DNA of 64,000 nt from Paenibacillus catalpae (GTDB lineage Bacteria; Bacillota; Bacilli; Paenibacillales; Paenibacillaceae). Position numbers and translations under genes: made by a program. Below, one piece after another: positions 17,212 to 26,168 of the stretch; the stretch's first letter is position 1; each line of letters opens with the position of its first letter. Where the stretch lies: positions 186,001-250,000 of the forward strand of contig NZ_FOMT01000002.1 of assembly GCF_900112695.1 (NCBI RefSeq). The letters run 5' to 3'. Below the pieces are notes generated by a model. It was given only the letters and a program-made list of their open reading frames with translations. It was not told the origin of the DNA and searched no databases.

Positions 17212-18231
17212 ATGGTGCAACCAATTGCCGATAACGGTAGAACAACGGGTCTGTCGGAGGCGGAAAGAGAACGGCTGAAGAAGCATTTTCGCGTCAATGA
17301 TTATTACTTAAATTTGATTGACTGGGATGATCCGAAGGATCCGATCCGCAAGCATTTGGTTGCAAGTGCGGGTGAGGCCCACCACGGAACCCGGGAAGAT
17401 GATCGGGAAGCGTACGGCTTTATGCATCTTTATCAATCCATGGTCTTGCTCCCTGTATCCCAGGCGGCAGAAGGACTGGCATATATCGCCGAACATAACG
17501 AAATTCATAAGGTTGTATTGACGGGGGGAGACTGTCTGATGCTTGGCACCTCCAAGCTGCGCTGGATCATTGAGCAGCTGCGGGAGATCGAGCATGTCGG
17601 CACGATCAGACTGGATTCACGCCTTCCCGTTTTTAATCCGATGCGGATTTATGAAGATCAGGAGCTATTAGATTTGATCCATAAGAACTCCAGTCCGGAG
17701 AAACGGATTTATGTGATGACAACAATTAACCACCCGAGAGAAATAACGGCGGAAGCAAAGAAGGCCTTTAATGCCCTTCATCAGGCGGGAGCCGTTGTCA
17801 TGAATCAGACCCCCATTGTCAAAGGCGTAAATAATGACCCTCTCCTCCTCGTTAAGCTGATCGATCAGTTGTCGCAGGCAGGGGTAACGCCATATTCCTT
17901 TGTCATTAACCGTCCTAATCCTTCGTATCCCGAATCCAATCTGTCCCTGCAAACGATCTATTCCATTGTCCAGCAAGCAAAAGAGCTTACCGCAGAGCTT
18001 GGTCAGAAAATCAGACTGCAGATGGCGCATACCGATGGCAAGATTGAGCTGCTTGATATAGAAGGCGGCAAAGCCTATGTGAAATACCACCATTATAAAG
18101 AAGAGGGAAGCGGCCAGTTCATGATGCTGGACTGTCCTCCTGAAGCATCGTGGCTGGATGATTTGTCGGGACATGACGATCATATCTTCTATTTGTCCGG
18201 CAGTCCCAAGGTGAATAAAGGATGTTCATAA
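17212..18231 (+). CDS. KamA-family (lysine 2,3-aminomutase-like) protein lacking the CxxxCxxC motif
   Basis: A 339-residue protein that follows the KamA pattern: DPKDPIRKHLV (residues 41-50), FMHLYQSMVLLPVS (70-83), VVLTGGDCLML (101-111), IRLDSRLPVFNPMRI and a PLP-domain-like VMNQTPIVKGVNN. In relatives a radical-SAM CxxxCxxC segment stands between the LLPVS and the AYIAEH stretches. Here PVS is followed directly by QAAEGLAYIAEH, so the iron-sulfur ligands are missing in a clean in-frame gap near base 17460. GGDP is also GGDC. The start at 17212 has GGAGG eight bases upstream. It lies behind a c-di-AMP riboswitch, so an osmotic or amino-acid role is likely, but radical chemistry is not expected. 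Confidence 0.8.
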   Translation: MVQPIADNGRTTGLSEAERERLKKHFRVNDYYLNLIDWDDPKDPIRKHLVASAGEAHHGTREDDREAYGFMHLYQSMVLLPVSQAAEGLAYIAEHNEIHKVVLTGGDCLMLGTSKLRWIIEQLREIEHVGTIRLDSRLPVFNPMRIYEDQELLDLIHKNSSPEKRIYVMTTINHPREITAEAKKAFNALHQAGAVVMNQTPIVKGVNNDPLLLVKLIDQLSQAGVTPYSFVINRPNPSYPESNLSLQTIYSIVQQAKELTAELGQKIRLQMAHTDGKIELLDIEGGKAYVKYHHYKEEGSGQFMMLDCPPEASWLDDLSGHDDHIFYLSGSPKVNKGCS

Positions 18232-18285
18232 GGTGAAAGAGAAGTAAGAAGGGATAGCAATTCACATCCCGGGAGGCTTCTATTA

Positions 18286-19386
18286 ATGAGAGAATACAGC
18301 CAGGAACTTGTGAACGCCCTGCAGGCTCAGCAGGAAGAAGCGGACATGAACGGAACGCAGGTTATTGTGAAAGTAAATCCGGAAGAGACAAGAGCAGGTT
18401 ATCTGGATCCCTATGAGCTGAAGATTATGATGAAATGGGCTCAGCAGGAAGCTCCTGCCGCGCCGCAATCGCCGGAGGGACGGCTTCAGCTTATTCGTGA
18501 TTCGATGGGGTTTCCGAACCGGAATTTGAATACGGTGGAGATCTATACAGGCTATGAGCGTATAAAGCTTGGCGATAATGAGGTTGGACTATGGCGTTAT
18601 TATCCGCGAAAGTCGATGCGAAAGCCGGATAAACCTTGCCTGATTTATATTCACGGCGGAGGCTGGATCGGCGGGACGGTGTTTGCCGTCGAGAACCCTT
18701 GCCGGCTGATCGCGGAGCTTGCGGACGCCGTCGTGTTTAATATTGATTATTCGTTGGCGCCGGAGCATCAATTCCCTAACGGGTTTAACGATTGCTTTAA
18801 TGCCGTTCAATATATTTACGAGCATGCGGAGGAATACGGGATTGACCGGAATCGTATTGCCGTTGGCGGCGATAGTGCAGGCGGGAATCTGACGGCTGCC
18901 GTTGCGAATAAAGACCGGGACCTGGGTACACATATGGTTGCCCAGCAGGTGTTGATCTACCCGTGTGTAACGTTCCTCAATGGGGTGAACGGTTATCAGT
19001 GGGAGCTGTCCGAGTTCGAGATGTCGGATGAACAAAGAGCGATGATTGACCCGATGCTGGGTATTGGCAGGCCTACGGAAGCCGATCCTGAACTCAGAAA
19101 AGGGTGGGAGCTCTATCTGCCAAGCGAAGAGGATGTCCGCAGTCCATATGCCAGTCCGCTTCTGGGAGACAGCAAGGGATTGCCGCGTACGCTATGTATC
19201 GGAGCAGAATTTGACGGGCTGCGTATTCAGTCGGAGTTATACAGCAGGCAGCTGGCAGCGGCCGGCGTCCCCGTGAAGACGATCCGGTATAAGGGCTGCA
19301 CGCATGCATTTATTGACCGTCTGGGCTTTGTGCCGCAGGCGGAAGACTTATGTATCGAAATTGCAAATGCCCTGAAAGCACTTTAA
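18286..19386 (+). CDS. alpha/beta hydrolase, hormone-sensitive-lipase-like esterase
   Basis: A 366-residue hydrolase with the HSL oxyanion motif IHGGGWIGG, the nucleophile elbow GGDSAGGN, and acid and His partners in AEFDGLR and CTHAFID. An N-terminal segment of about 100 residues (cap region) precedes the core. No signal peptide, so cytoplasmic. It follows the KamA-like gene by 54 bases on the same strand and ends in a strong terminator; the two may be co-transcribed. Substrate unknown, probably small acyl esters. Confidence 0.9.
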   Translation: MREYSQELVNALQAQQEEADMNGTQVIVKVNPEETRAGYLDPYELKIMMKWAQQEAPAAPQSPEGRLQLIRDSMGFPNRNLNTVEIYTGYERIKLGDNEVGLWRYYPRKSMRKPDKPCLIYIHGGGWIGGTVFAVENPCRLIAELADAVVFNIDYSLAPEHQFPNGFNDCFNAVQYIYEHAEEYGIDRNRIAVGGDSAGGNLTAAVANKDRDLGTHMVAQQVLIYPCVTFLNGVNGYQWELSEFEMSDEQRAMIDPMLGIGRPTEADPELRKGWELYLPSEEDVRSPYASPLLGDSKGLPRTLCIGAEFDGLRIQSELYSRQLAAAGVPVKTIRYKGCTHAFIDRLGFVPQAEDLCIEIANALKAL

Positions 19387-19404
19387 TAGAAGAAATAGAT
19401 CCGG

Positions 19405-19441
19405 AAAGCCCGTTCTTCCTTATTGGAAGAGCGGGCTTTTT
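19405..19441 (+). terminator. intrinsic terminator after the esterase gene
   Basis: AAAGCCCG...CGGGCTTT stem extended by GTTCTTCC / GGAAGAGC, followed by TTTTT. Confidence 0.9.
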
Positions 19442-19675
19442 GTGAGAAAATATGAAAATTACGGATTATAGCATAGAAGATTGCGGGCAACAAGTAAGAA
19501 AATACTCATCAAAGGCTCATTAATTCTCAGAAAGAGGTTAAACCTTAAGAAACGCCTAGTTTTCAGCATTCTTAACGCTTTCATTTACCGCTCGTTGCCA
19601 ATTTTTGCGGGTATTAAGTGGGTCAAGACCTCCTTATAATTAGCCTTATCACCAAAGATAGGGAGTGAACAACAA

Positions 19676-20188
19676 ATGAAATTCACGACAAAAATTGCGA
19701 TGCTCTTGGTGGCAATTACATTACCGGTTACTGCGCTGTTGCATACGACAGCAGATGCTGCTTCGATGTCCGCAGACGCGAAAAGAGCAAAAATTGTCTC
19801 CACTGCATTAAAATTGAAAGGTAAAGTCAACTATGTAAGCTGGCAGAACCGTCAAGAGAAGAGAGCACCTTACGCAACAGATTGCTCCGGCTTCACAGCA
19901 CTTGTATATAGACTTGCTGATGTTGGCGTTAAACTGGTTAACCGTGACGATGATGATCAAGCTAAAGTAGGTACTAAAGTAGGTTACGGCAACTTCAAAA
20001 AAGGCGACCTTCTGTTCTTCTGGAACAGCGGCTCGAAAAACCATAGCGACGTAGGCCATGTCGGCATCTACGTCGGCGACGGTAAAATGATTCACAACGC
20101 AAGCCCTTCGAAGGACGTTATTGTATCGAGCATTAACTCGAGCTATTATAAAGAGCGTTTCATCGTGGGACGTCGCGTAATTAAATAG
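19676..20188 (+). CDS. secreted NlpC/P60 cell-wall endopeptidase
   Basis: A 170-residue protein with a signal peptide (MKFTTKIAMLLVAITLPV, cleavage near ADAAS) and a single NlpC/P60 domain. The catalytic Cys is in TDCSGFTALVY, the His in VGHVGIYVG and the third polar residue in MIHNASP. It cleaves peptidoglycan stem peptides outside the cell. No SH3 or LysM binding domain is attached, so it is a minimal secreted hydrolase. AGGGAGTGA is the ribosome site and a TATAAT lies near 19636. Confidence 0.92.
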   Translation: MKFTTKIAMLLVAITLPVTALLHTTADAASMSADAKRAKIVSTALKLKGKVNYVSWQNRQEKRAPYATDCSGFTALVYRLADVGVKLVNRDDDDQAKVGTKVGYGNFKKGDLLFFWNSGSKNHSDVGHVGIYVGDGKMIHNASPSKDVIVSSINSSYYKERFIVGRRVIK

Positions 20189-20300
20189 GTCCTATTATCT
20201 CAGTTTTGATGCAAACTGCGCATTCGAATGTTCTTTCGACCGCTGTTGCTTGGGTATTCCTTGAACAAGCAGTTGTGGGAATCTCCGAGCAAGGGCGGGC

Positions 20301-20340
20301 TAAAAGCTTTCTGCAAGAAAGCTACTTCGGAAGCATAATC
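20301..20340 (-). repeat. orphan degenerate leader element on the minus strand
   Basis: Read on the minus strand it gives GATTATGCTTCCGAAGTA followed by GCTTTCTTGCAGAAAGC and TTTTAG, matching the 5' constant part, hairpin and T-rich end of the leader family. No gene starts after it on that strand (the nlpC-type gene ends there on the other strand), so it is not attached to a coding start. Confidence 0.5.
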
Positions 20341-20426
20341 TTCGCTTCTCAAGAATCATTCGACTGACTCCGTTTCGGAATAAACTGAAGATAAAAAGAC
20401 AATATTTAATTGCTTAAAAGAGACAG

Positions 20427-20462
20427 AAAAAGGCCGTACGGAGTAATCCGTACGGCCTTTTC
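20427..20462. terminator. bidirectional intrinsic terminator
   Basis: Perfect stem GGCCGTACGGA / TCCGTACGGCC with loop GTAA and A- and T-runs on either side, between the convergent NlpC and CapA genes. Confidence 0.92.
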
Positions 20463-20469
20463 TTTGCGG

Positions 20470-21537
20470 TTATATGATCTCCGCGTTAACGGAGGCGGGA
20501 TCTTTGACGATATGCTGGCGGACATGCTGGAGCATCCGCTTCATGCGAACGGCTTCGGCGCTGGCAGGGTCCAGCTTCTTCAAATGGGAAGTAAGAGGGA
20601 AGACCCGGAAAGCGCTTCTGCCTCCTGACTTGCTGATTCGCGTCCAGGTTGGGATAAAGTCGGCTTTTTTGATACGGATAGTTCCGTCGTCGAGCTTGCG
20701 TACTTGAAGCTGAGTGATGAGTCCGGTTAAGGTATGGTCATTGTAATAAAGGCGGGTGGAGATAATATTACCGAGGGAATAGATAGCGAATTTGCGGATG
20801 CCCGAACCGCTGTTATAGAAGACGGCCGGCTGGATCGTATGCGAGTGGGCTCCCAGAATAATATCCGCTCCATGTTTGAATAATAATTGCACCATGTCTT
20901 TTTGCTTCTGCACCGGATGATTCGCGTATTCTCTCCCCATATGCAGGCATACGATAATCAAATCGACCTTTTTGGCCTTCAGCCTTTTCACGTCTGAGAC
21001 CATTTTGTCCGGATTGATGAGGTCAACCGCCCATTTATGGTCAGAGGGAACGGGAATTTTGTTGGTTGTTTTGGTATAGGCGAGGAAGCCGATCTTAATG
21101 CCTTTCACTTCCTTGATGACAAGATGCTGCGCTTCGCTTGGCGTCCGGTAAGTCCCGGTATGGGCGATTCCTTTGGCATCCAGTATTCTGAGCGTACGCT
21201 TCAGTCCGTTAATGCCGTTGTCCATGCAATGATTATTGGCGGTCGAGACAAAGTCGAAGCCAAGGTTTTTCAGCGTATCGGCGAAAGCATCCGGGCAGTT
21301 AAACATCGGCCAGTTCGTGCGCGGATGCCGCTTCACGACGTTGTAAGCATCCTCGGATGTTTTGCCTGCGAATACAGTCTCCAGGTTGCCGATTGTCAGA
21401 TCGGCGTTACGCAGATAAGGCGCGATCGGCTCAAACAAGTGGTCAAAGGAATAGCCCTTCTCCCCTTTGCAGGAATTAATAATTCGCGTCTTCATCAGGA
21501 AATCCCCGACCGCGGCTATCGTTATTTCCGTGCTCAT
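20470..21537 (-). CDS. CapA-family metallophosphoesterase-like protein
   Basis: A 355-residue PGA_cap domain protein: AVGDFLM at the N-terminus, GNLET, ANNHCMDNGINGL, CLHMGREYANHP and GAHSHTIQP, the metal-binding Asp/Asn/His set of the calcineurin-like fold. Unlike capsule CapA it has no signal peptide or membrane anchor, so it should be cytoplasmic. It lies 12 bases after a YheC/YheD ATP-grasp gene in one transcript, suggesting a spore-coat or polymer-related job rather than classical poly-glutamate capsule. Confidence 0.85.
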   Translation of the reverse strand: MSTEITIAAVGDFLMKTRIINSCKGEKGYSFDHLFEPIAPYLRNADLTIGNLETVFAGKTSEDAYNVVKRHPRTNWPMFNCPDAFADTLKNLGFDFVSTANNHCMDNGINGLKRTLRILDAKGIAHTGTYRTPSEAQHLVIKEVKGIKIGFLAYTKTTNKIPVPSDHKWAVDLINPDKMVSDVKRLKAKKVDLIIVCLHMGREYANHPVQKQKDMVQLLFKHGADIILGAHSHTIQPAVFYNSGSGIRKFAIYSLGNIISTRLYYNDHTLTGLITQLQVRKLDDGTIRIKKADFIPTWTRISKSGGRSAFRVFPLTSHLKKLDPASAEAVRMKRMLQHVRQHIVKDPASVNAEII

Positions 21538-21549
21538 GATTCATCTCCG

Positions 21550-22596
21550 TTATTTGGTTTTTGGATGCAGACTGCGGGCGTATTGGAAATGGGTGTGCAG
21601 GCTTTGCTCCCACGCTTTTTGCCCATAGAGCTGCCGCATAATCAATTTACCAGGCTTGATGTTAATCTCGAGCAGCCATAGCTTGCCTTGCGTATCGACA
21701 GCGAGGTCAATTCCAAGCTCGCAGAGCCGGGAGCGGTAAGATCTCTCCGTGAAACCGGGGATATATTCCGCGAGTTCGCGAACGGATTTGGCGAGTGCTT
21801 CACCTTTCTCATCGCCAAATTCTTTCTTCAGATAAGAGCTTGCTTCATAAGCATGGCCGCCGCTCTTCAGGTTGGAGGTTATCCGGCCTTTCTGTGCTTC
21901 ACGTACAGCAATCCCCGTTGTTTGCCAGTTTCCCTCGCTTTTCTTCAGCATCAGCGCCCGAATATCGAATATAATACCTTGCTTGTTCCGGATATCGATC
22001 CACTGCTGCATCAAATGCCGTTCCTTGCTCAGTGCTCTTCTGATCATCGTGCGAAGACCAGGGGCACCCATCATTTGCGTATGCTCGCCGTTGCTCTGCA
22101 CCTTGAACTGGTCCTTCTCCAGCGTAACGCGTACGATGCCTCTGCCGCCCCAGCCGTTAATCGGCTTCAGCATGACGCTCTTATACTTTTTCACAAAAGC
22201 TATAAAGTTGTTCGAATCCTTCACCGGTTCGGTAGGAAGCAGATAAGGCTTCAGAACGGGTGAGGCGATCAGATGCTTCTGAATTCGGATCTTGTTGCCG
22301 ATGCCATAACCGGTAAATGGGAAAGCGGGGGCTTTTTTGACCAGTGTGGCCCTTGTGCTTTGCGATCCCGTGTAAAAACCGATATCCATATTGATCTTTG
22401 GAAAAGGTAACGTTTGCTTGTTCCAGGTCCCGCCGTTATATACGTAGCCTGTAATTCTTCTGGTTGTCAGATTCACATCTTTAGGGGTGTATACGAGAAT
22501 ACCGCTAAATTTCTCGGCGAGAGCTGATTTGGCATGTCTTGCAAAGCTGCCCGGATGGCCGATCCGATGCGTCATGATTCCTAAGATGTCGCTCAT
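21550..22596 (-). CDS. YheC/YheD-family ATP-grasp spore-coat-associated protein
   Basis: A 348-residue protein: N-terminal part with a GYVYNGGTW-type segment and a C-terminal ATP-grasp with VMLKPINGWGGRGI, MQQWIDI, FDIRALM, LGIDLAVD and LWLLEINIKPG (metal ligands). B. subtilis YheC and YheD are spore-coat-associated. It probably ligates or binds an amino-acid or peptide substrate with ATP; this is inference. First gene of a two-gene minus-strand unit with the CapA-like gene, divergent from a second YheC/D gene. Confidence 0.88.
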   Translation of the reverse strand: MSDILGIMTHRIGHPGSFARHAKSALAEKFSGILVYTPKDVNLTTRRITGYVYNGGTWNKQTLPFPKINMDIGFYTGSQSTRATLVKKAPAFPFTGYGIGNKIRIQKHLIASPVLKPYLLPTEPVKDSNNFIAFVKKYKSVMLKPINGWGGRGIVRVTLEKDQFKVQSNGEHTQMMGAPGLRTMIRRALSKERHLMQQWIDIRNKQGIIFDIRALMLKKSEGNWQTTGIAVREAQKGRITSNLKSGGHAYEASSYLKKEFGDEKGEALAKSVRELAEYIPGFTERSYRSRLCELGIDLAVDTQGKLWLLEINIKPGKLIMRQLYGQKAWEQSLHTHFQYARSLHPKTK

Positions 22597-22812
22597 CTTT
22601 CTTTCTCCTGTCCTGTGGCTTTAGCTGTAATCGGAACTGTGTATTATCATATGAAGCAAGGCAATTGTCCGGTATGGATAAACGCCTATTCCTTGAGGAG
22701 CGGGCGGGTGCGGAAGGTACTTTTTGCATGCTGAAGGAATAGTATGGAGCAAGCGACTAGCCTCATGCAGAAGGACATGTAACTGCTGTTCATCAATGGA
22801 GGAGATTCCACC

Positions 22813-23562
22813 ATGAAAGGCTATATGATTAAATATCCAGGCAGAAAATGGTTAAAGCATGTAGCGTTGTCAGGTGAAGATGAGCTCCGCGATTACTTAC
22901 CGGATACGGAGCAATTTACACCTAAAGGTTTTGTCAGCATGATTGATCTTTACCCCGTCCTGTTCGTAAAGCCGGATCTTGGCATGAAGGGGCAGGGCGT
23001 TATGAAGATCTACCATAAGGATGACCGCATTGTCATTCGGACGGAGAGTGCCCGTTATTCCTTCCGTACTGTGAAGTTTGCCGCCATTAAGCTGAAGCAA
23101 TTGATCGGATCGAAACGATATATTATGCAGCAGGGCATCGACCTCGTTCAGATTGGCGGGAACCCGATTGATTTTCGCATCCTTATGCATTTGAAGAAAG
23201 ATGAGACGTGGAAGTATTTTGGCGTGATGGGCAAGGTCGCGGCACCTAACCGGTTCGTAACCAACCACAGCAGCGGGGGAAGAGCAATCCGGCTCCATCA
23301 TGCGCTGGGTGTTACGAAGCAGGAGTGCGAGCCATGGGAGAAGAAGCTTCGGGAGCTGGCGTTTAAAGTCGCGCGCGGGATGAAAAAGCATTTTCCGCTG
23401 ATCACCGAGCTTGGCCTTGATATCGCTATCGATAAGCAGCACCGCGTCTGGCTGCTGGAAGCCAATACCAGACCTCAGTTCCAGCTGTTCCGCTACCATT
23501 CCAATCCCAAGCTGTACGCGCAGATTGCCTCTTCGGTTAAACATATCCGGGCAGACGGTTAG
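22813..23562 (+). CDS. short YheC/YheD-family ATP-grasp protein
   Basis: A 249-residue ATP-grasp protein: LFVKPDLGMKGQGVMKI, IMQQGIDLV, FRILMHLKK, TNHSSGGRA, LGLDIAID and VWLLEANTRP. It lacks most of the N-terminal part present in the divergent neighbour, so it is close to a bare ATP-grasp domain. ATG 22813 has GGAGG upstream. It ends in a strong terminator. Likely a sporulation gene by family. Confidence 0.86.
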   Translation: MKGYMIKYPGRKWLKHVALSGEDELRDYLPDTEQFTPKGFVSMIDLYPVLFVKPDLGMKGQGVMKIYHKDDRIVIRTESARYSFRTVKFAAIKLKQLIGSKRYIMQQGIDLVQIGGNPIDFRILMHLKKDETWKYFGVMGKVAAPNRFVTNHSSGGRAIRLHHALGVTKQECEPWEKKLRELAFKVARGMKKHFPLITELGLDIAIDKQHRVWLLEANTRPQFQLFRYHSNPKLYAQIASSVKHIRADG

Positions 23563-23586
23563 AGGCGGGGAGAAGATCGCGGAAGG

Positions 23587-23645
23587 GAGCTTGCTTGGCG
23601 GAAATCTCATTATGGATGAGTTTTTCCGCCGGGTAAGCTCTTTTT
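23587..23645 (+). terminator. intrinsic terminator after the YheC/D gene
   Basis: GAGCTTGC...GTAAGCTC outer arms with GGCGGAAA / TTTTCCGCC inner arms, followed by TTTTT. Confidence 0.85.
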
Positions 23646-23741
23646 AGGCTTTATATGGGTCGATCTGAGTCGAAAATTTTACTTTTGGGGATGCGTTAAA
23701 GTAAGATGGATACATAAGAATTAACGTGAGATTACCGTGGT

Positions 23742-24563
23742 ATGGAGGGAATTCCCATTACGAACATGATGTTGGATGATGCGATGATGATGCTCAAGCT
23801 GACAAGCCGGACTTTTTATATTCCTATCAGCAAGCTTGTGCCTGAATTAAGAGAAGCGGTATCGTCCGCTTACCTGTGCATGAGGGCGATTGACGAGGTG
23901 GAGGACGACGAGAAATTGCCGGCTCCGATCAAGAAAGAGCTGCTGCTTGGGGCAGCGGAAGCGATGAAAGCGTCAAACGTTGAGGAAGCGCTTCACCTGG
24001 TATGGCAGCCGCACCGGGATAAGCTCCCGGAAGTAACGCTGCGAATGAACGAATGGGCGCAGCTGTGCCCGGCTAGCATTGCGCCTACCGTATACAACTA
24101 CATTAGGATGATGGCTGAACAAATGGCAGATTGGGTAGGGACCTCGTGGCATATCCGCACGGAAGAGGACCTGGACAAATACACGTATAGTGTTGCCGGC
24201 ATGGTTGGCGAGATGCTGTCTGATATTTGGCGCTGGTATGACGGAACGGAGACGGACCGTGACAAAGCAGTTGCGTTTGGCCGCGGCCTGCAAGCGGTTA
24301 ATATTATGCGCAACCGGGCGGAGGATAAGGAGCGTGGGGTTGATTTCTTCCCGGACGGTTGGGATTTGAAGGACATGCTTCGTTACACCCGCCGCAACCT
24401 TAAGCTGGCGGATGAGTATCTCGCAGATTTGAAAAAAGGCCCTGCACGCAGCTTCTGCCAAATTCCGTTGTCGCTTGCCCATGCGACCGTTAACCTGATT
24501 GCCGTTGGCGGCAATAAACTTACGCGGGATGCCGTGCTGAAGATCGTCAGCAAGATCAAGTAA
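23742..24563 (+). CDS. squalene/phytoene synthase family protein
   Basis: A 273-residue all-helical trans-isoprenyl diphosphate synthase. Both Asp-rich motifs are visible: CMRAIDEVEDDE near residue 50 and NIMRNRAEDKERGVDFFP near residue 188. Relatives couple two prenyl diphosphates head to head or, as YisP of B. subtilis, act as farnesyl diphosphate phosphatase. No carotenoid or hopanoid gene is nearby, so the product cannot be named. The start is uncertain: ATG 23742 is given, but GGAGGGAA lies inside this frame and ATG 23766 also fits the family N-terminus. Confidence 0.85.
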   Translation: MEGIPITNMMLDDAMMMLKLTSRTFYIPISKLVPELREAVSSAYLCMRAIDEVEDDEKLPAPIKKELLLGAAEAMKASNVEEALHLVWQPHRDKLPEVTLRMNEWAQLCPASIAPTVYNYIRMMAEQMADWVGTSWHIRTEEDLDKYTYSVAGMVGEMLSDIWRWYDGTETDRDKAVAFGRGLQAVNIMRNRAEDKERGVDFFPDGWDLKDMLRYTRRNLKLADEYLADLKKGPARSFCQIPLSLAHATVNLIAVGGNKLTRDAVLKIVSKIK

Positions 24564-24580
24564 CCCCATATAAAGAAAGT

Positions 24581-24605
24581 GCCCCGCAGCATCGGGCTGC
24601 GGGGC
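24581..24605 (+). terminator. hairpin after the prenyl synthase gene
   Basis: Perfect ten-base stem GCCCCGCAGC / GCTGCGGGGC with a five-base loop; only a weak T-rich tail follows (TAAGTATTTATATT). Confidence 0.55.
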
Positions 24606-24832
24606 TAAGTATTTATATTATTAAAAGGGGGGTTGAGTCCTATTATAGGCAATCTTCATTAAAGGAAGATGAACATTAGATTTCGAGTATGTTACAAATA
24701 TTAACCAAACAATTCCAATCTCCCAGGTGAGCCTATGGCCGCCATCCACTTAAAGCACATGTGGTTTCCAAGGGGGATATTTTTATAGTAAGATGGGTTT
24801 GTTATGATTCGGATGCAGGGAGAGAAGCAGCT

Positions 24833-25297
24833 ATGAACGATTTGATGAAGACATTGCTGGCACAAGAAGAGGAGCTTCAGTTCGATTCTTTCACCAACGA
24901 GGACGCACTGCAATTAGGCAACATCGTTGTGCAGCACGCGAAGGACGTTATCGGCAAAGGCATCGCCATACATATCGAGAATGATGAGCATCCGCTTTAT
25001 ACCCACTATATGGCGGGTACTTCAAAAGATAATATTTATTGGGTAAATACGAAGAAAAATGTTGTGAACCATTTTGGCCACAGCTCTTTATATGTTGGCG
25101 AGATGTTCCGTGACCAAGGGACAACGTTCCCGGAAAGCTCTGGACTTCCATTGTCCGAATACCAAGGCGAAGGCGGATCATTCCCGATCATCGTCCGCGG
25201 CCAAGGCAAGGTTGGGACGATTACCGTTTCCGGCTTGACTGGTGAAGAAGATCATCAAGCTGCGGTAGACGGCATCCGCAAGTTTTTGGCGAAGTAA
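24833..25297 (+). CDS. UPF0303 / GlcG-HbpS-type heme-binding-fold protein
   Basis: A 154-residue protein of the UPF0303 family, a GlcG/HbpS-like fold: IAIHIENDEHPLYTHYMAGT near residue 43, NHFGHSSLYVGEMFRDQG in the middle and a C-terminal GTITVSGL. Family members have been tied to heme or small-ligand binding; here the role is open. The start at 24833 follows GGGAGAGA; the upstream extension of the frame lacks support. Monocistronic, ending in a strong terminator. Confidence 0.82.
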   Translation: MNDLMKTLLAQEEELQFDSFTNEDALQLGNIVVQHAKDVIGKGIAIHIENDEHPLYTHYMAGTSKDNIYWVNTKKNVVNHFGHSSLYVGEMFRDQGTTFPESSGLPLSEYQGEGGSFPIIVRGQGKVGTITVSGLTGEEDHQAAVDGIRKFLAK

Positions 25298-25318
25298 ATG
25301 AATTTGTAATAAAAAAAG

Positions 25319-25363
25319 AACACCTCCGTTTAATCTTCAGGATTAGTTTAGGAGGTGTTTTTC
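25319..25363 (+). terminator. intrinsic terminator
   Basis: AACACCTCC / GGAGGTGTT stem with an inner AATCTTCAGGATT pairing and a T-run. Confidence 0.88.
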
Positions 25364-25391
25364 CTTTTGCGTAATGAGAGGAGCGGCATGG

Positions 25392-26087
25392 ATGAGGGCA
25401 ATGGCTATTTTTCTCGATTTTTATGGGACGTTAGTACATGAGGATGATGATATTTTGCCGCCTATTTATGAGCAAATCCGGACAAGGGCGGCGGTCGCAT
25501 GCGAGGAGAAGGAAATAGGTGAACACTGGTGGAAGACGCTCTCCGGTTTGTTTGCCGTCAGTTATGGAGAACGGTTCAAGGCACAGCGTGAGCTGGGCCT
25601 TCAGTCTCTCACGGAGACGGTGGAGCTTTTCCGGTCTGACTGTTCGGCGGAAGAGCTGATCCGGCAGCAGTTTGAACATTGGATAAAGCCGGAGCTATAC
25701 GAGGATACACTTCCTTTTCTCTCGACTTTTAGTCATCTTCCGATTTATATTTTATCTAATATCGATACAGCAGATATTGCCGCTGCTGCTGCTTTTCATG
25801 GCATTACGGTGACCGATATCGTGACGAGCGAAGATGTGCGGGCCTATAAGCCGCGTCCGGAATTATTCCTTGAAGGAATGAAGCGTTGCGGCTTAACGCC
25901 TTCGGAGATCGTGCATATTGGGGATTCTTATACCAGTGATGTCGTCGGAGCAAGCGCGCTTGGTATACAGACCATATGGCTGAATCGGCTACATAAGCGG
26001 CAGCCGCAAGGGGCTGAACCGGGTTATATATGCCACGATTTAAAAGCAGCCGAGCAATGGCTGCTGCAAATACGAAGCGAAATTTAA
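25392..26087 (+). CDS. HAD-superfamily hydrolase
   Basis: A 231-residue HAD phosphatase-like enzyme: motif I FLDFYGTLV, motif II ILSNID, the lysine motif YKPRPELF and motif IV HIGDSYTSDVVGA, with a helical cap between motifs I and II. Note that motif I is DFYGT rather than the usual DxDGT: the second Asp, general acid in phosphatases, is replaced by Tyr, as in dehalogenase-like members. The start at 25392 is preferred because GAGAGGAG stands nine bases upstream. Confidence 0.85.
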   Translation: MRAMAIFLDFYGTLVHEDDDILPPIYEQIRTRAAVACEEKEIGEHWWKTLSGLFAVSYGERFKAQRELGLQSLTETVELFRSDCSAEELIRQQFEHWIKPELYEDTLPFLSTFSHLPIYILSNIDTADIAAAAAFHGITVTDIVTSEDVRAYKPRPELFLEGMKRCGLTPSEIVHIGDSYTSDVVGASALGIQTIWLNRLHKRQPQGAEPGYICHDLKAAEQWLLQIRSEI

Positions 26088-26092
26088 GTGAC

Positions 26093-26162
26093 ATGATTTC
26101 GATGTATGAATCCTCACAATGACCTGAACATGGCCATTTGAGTGACAAATCATTTTAGGAGG
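26093..26162 (+). repeat. single leader hairpin element upstream of the MEKHLA gene
   Basis: Reads ATGATTTCGATGTATGAATC, an inner AATGACC...GGCCATT stem, GTGACAAATCATTTTAGGAGG at the end. The outer pairing is ATGA / TCAT-type instead of AAGAAT / ATTCTT, with both arms changed together. It begins five bases after the HAD stop. Confidence 0.8.
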
Positions 26163-26168
26163 ACGACA

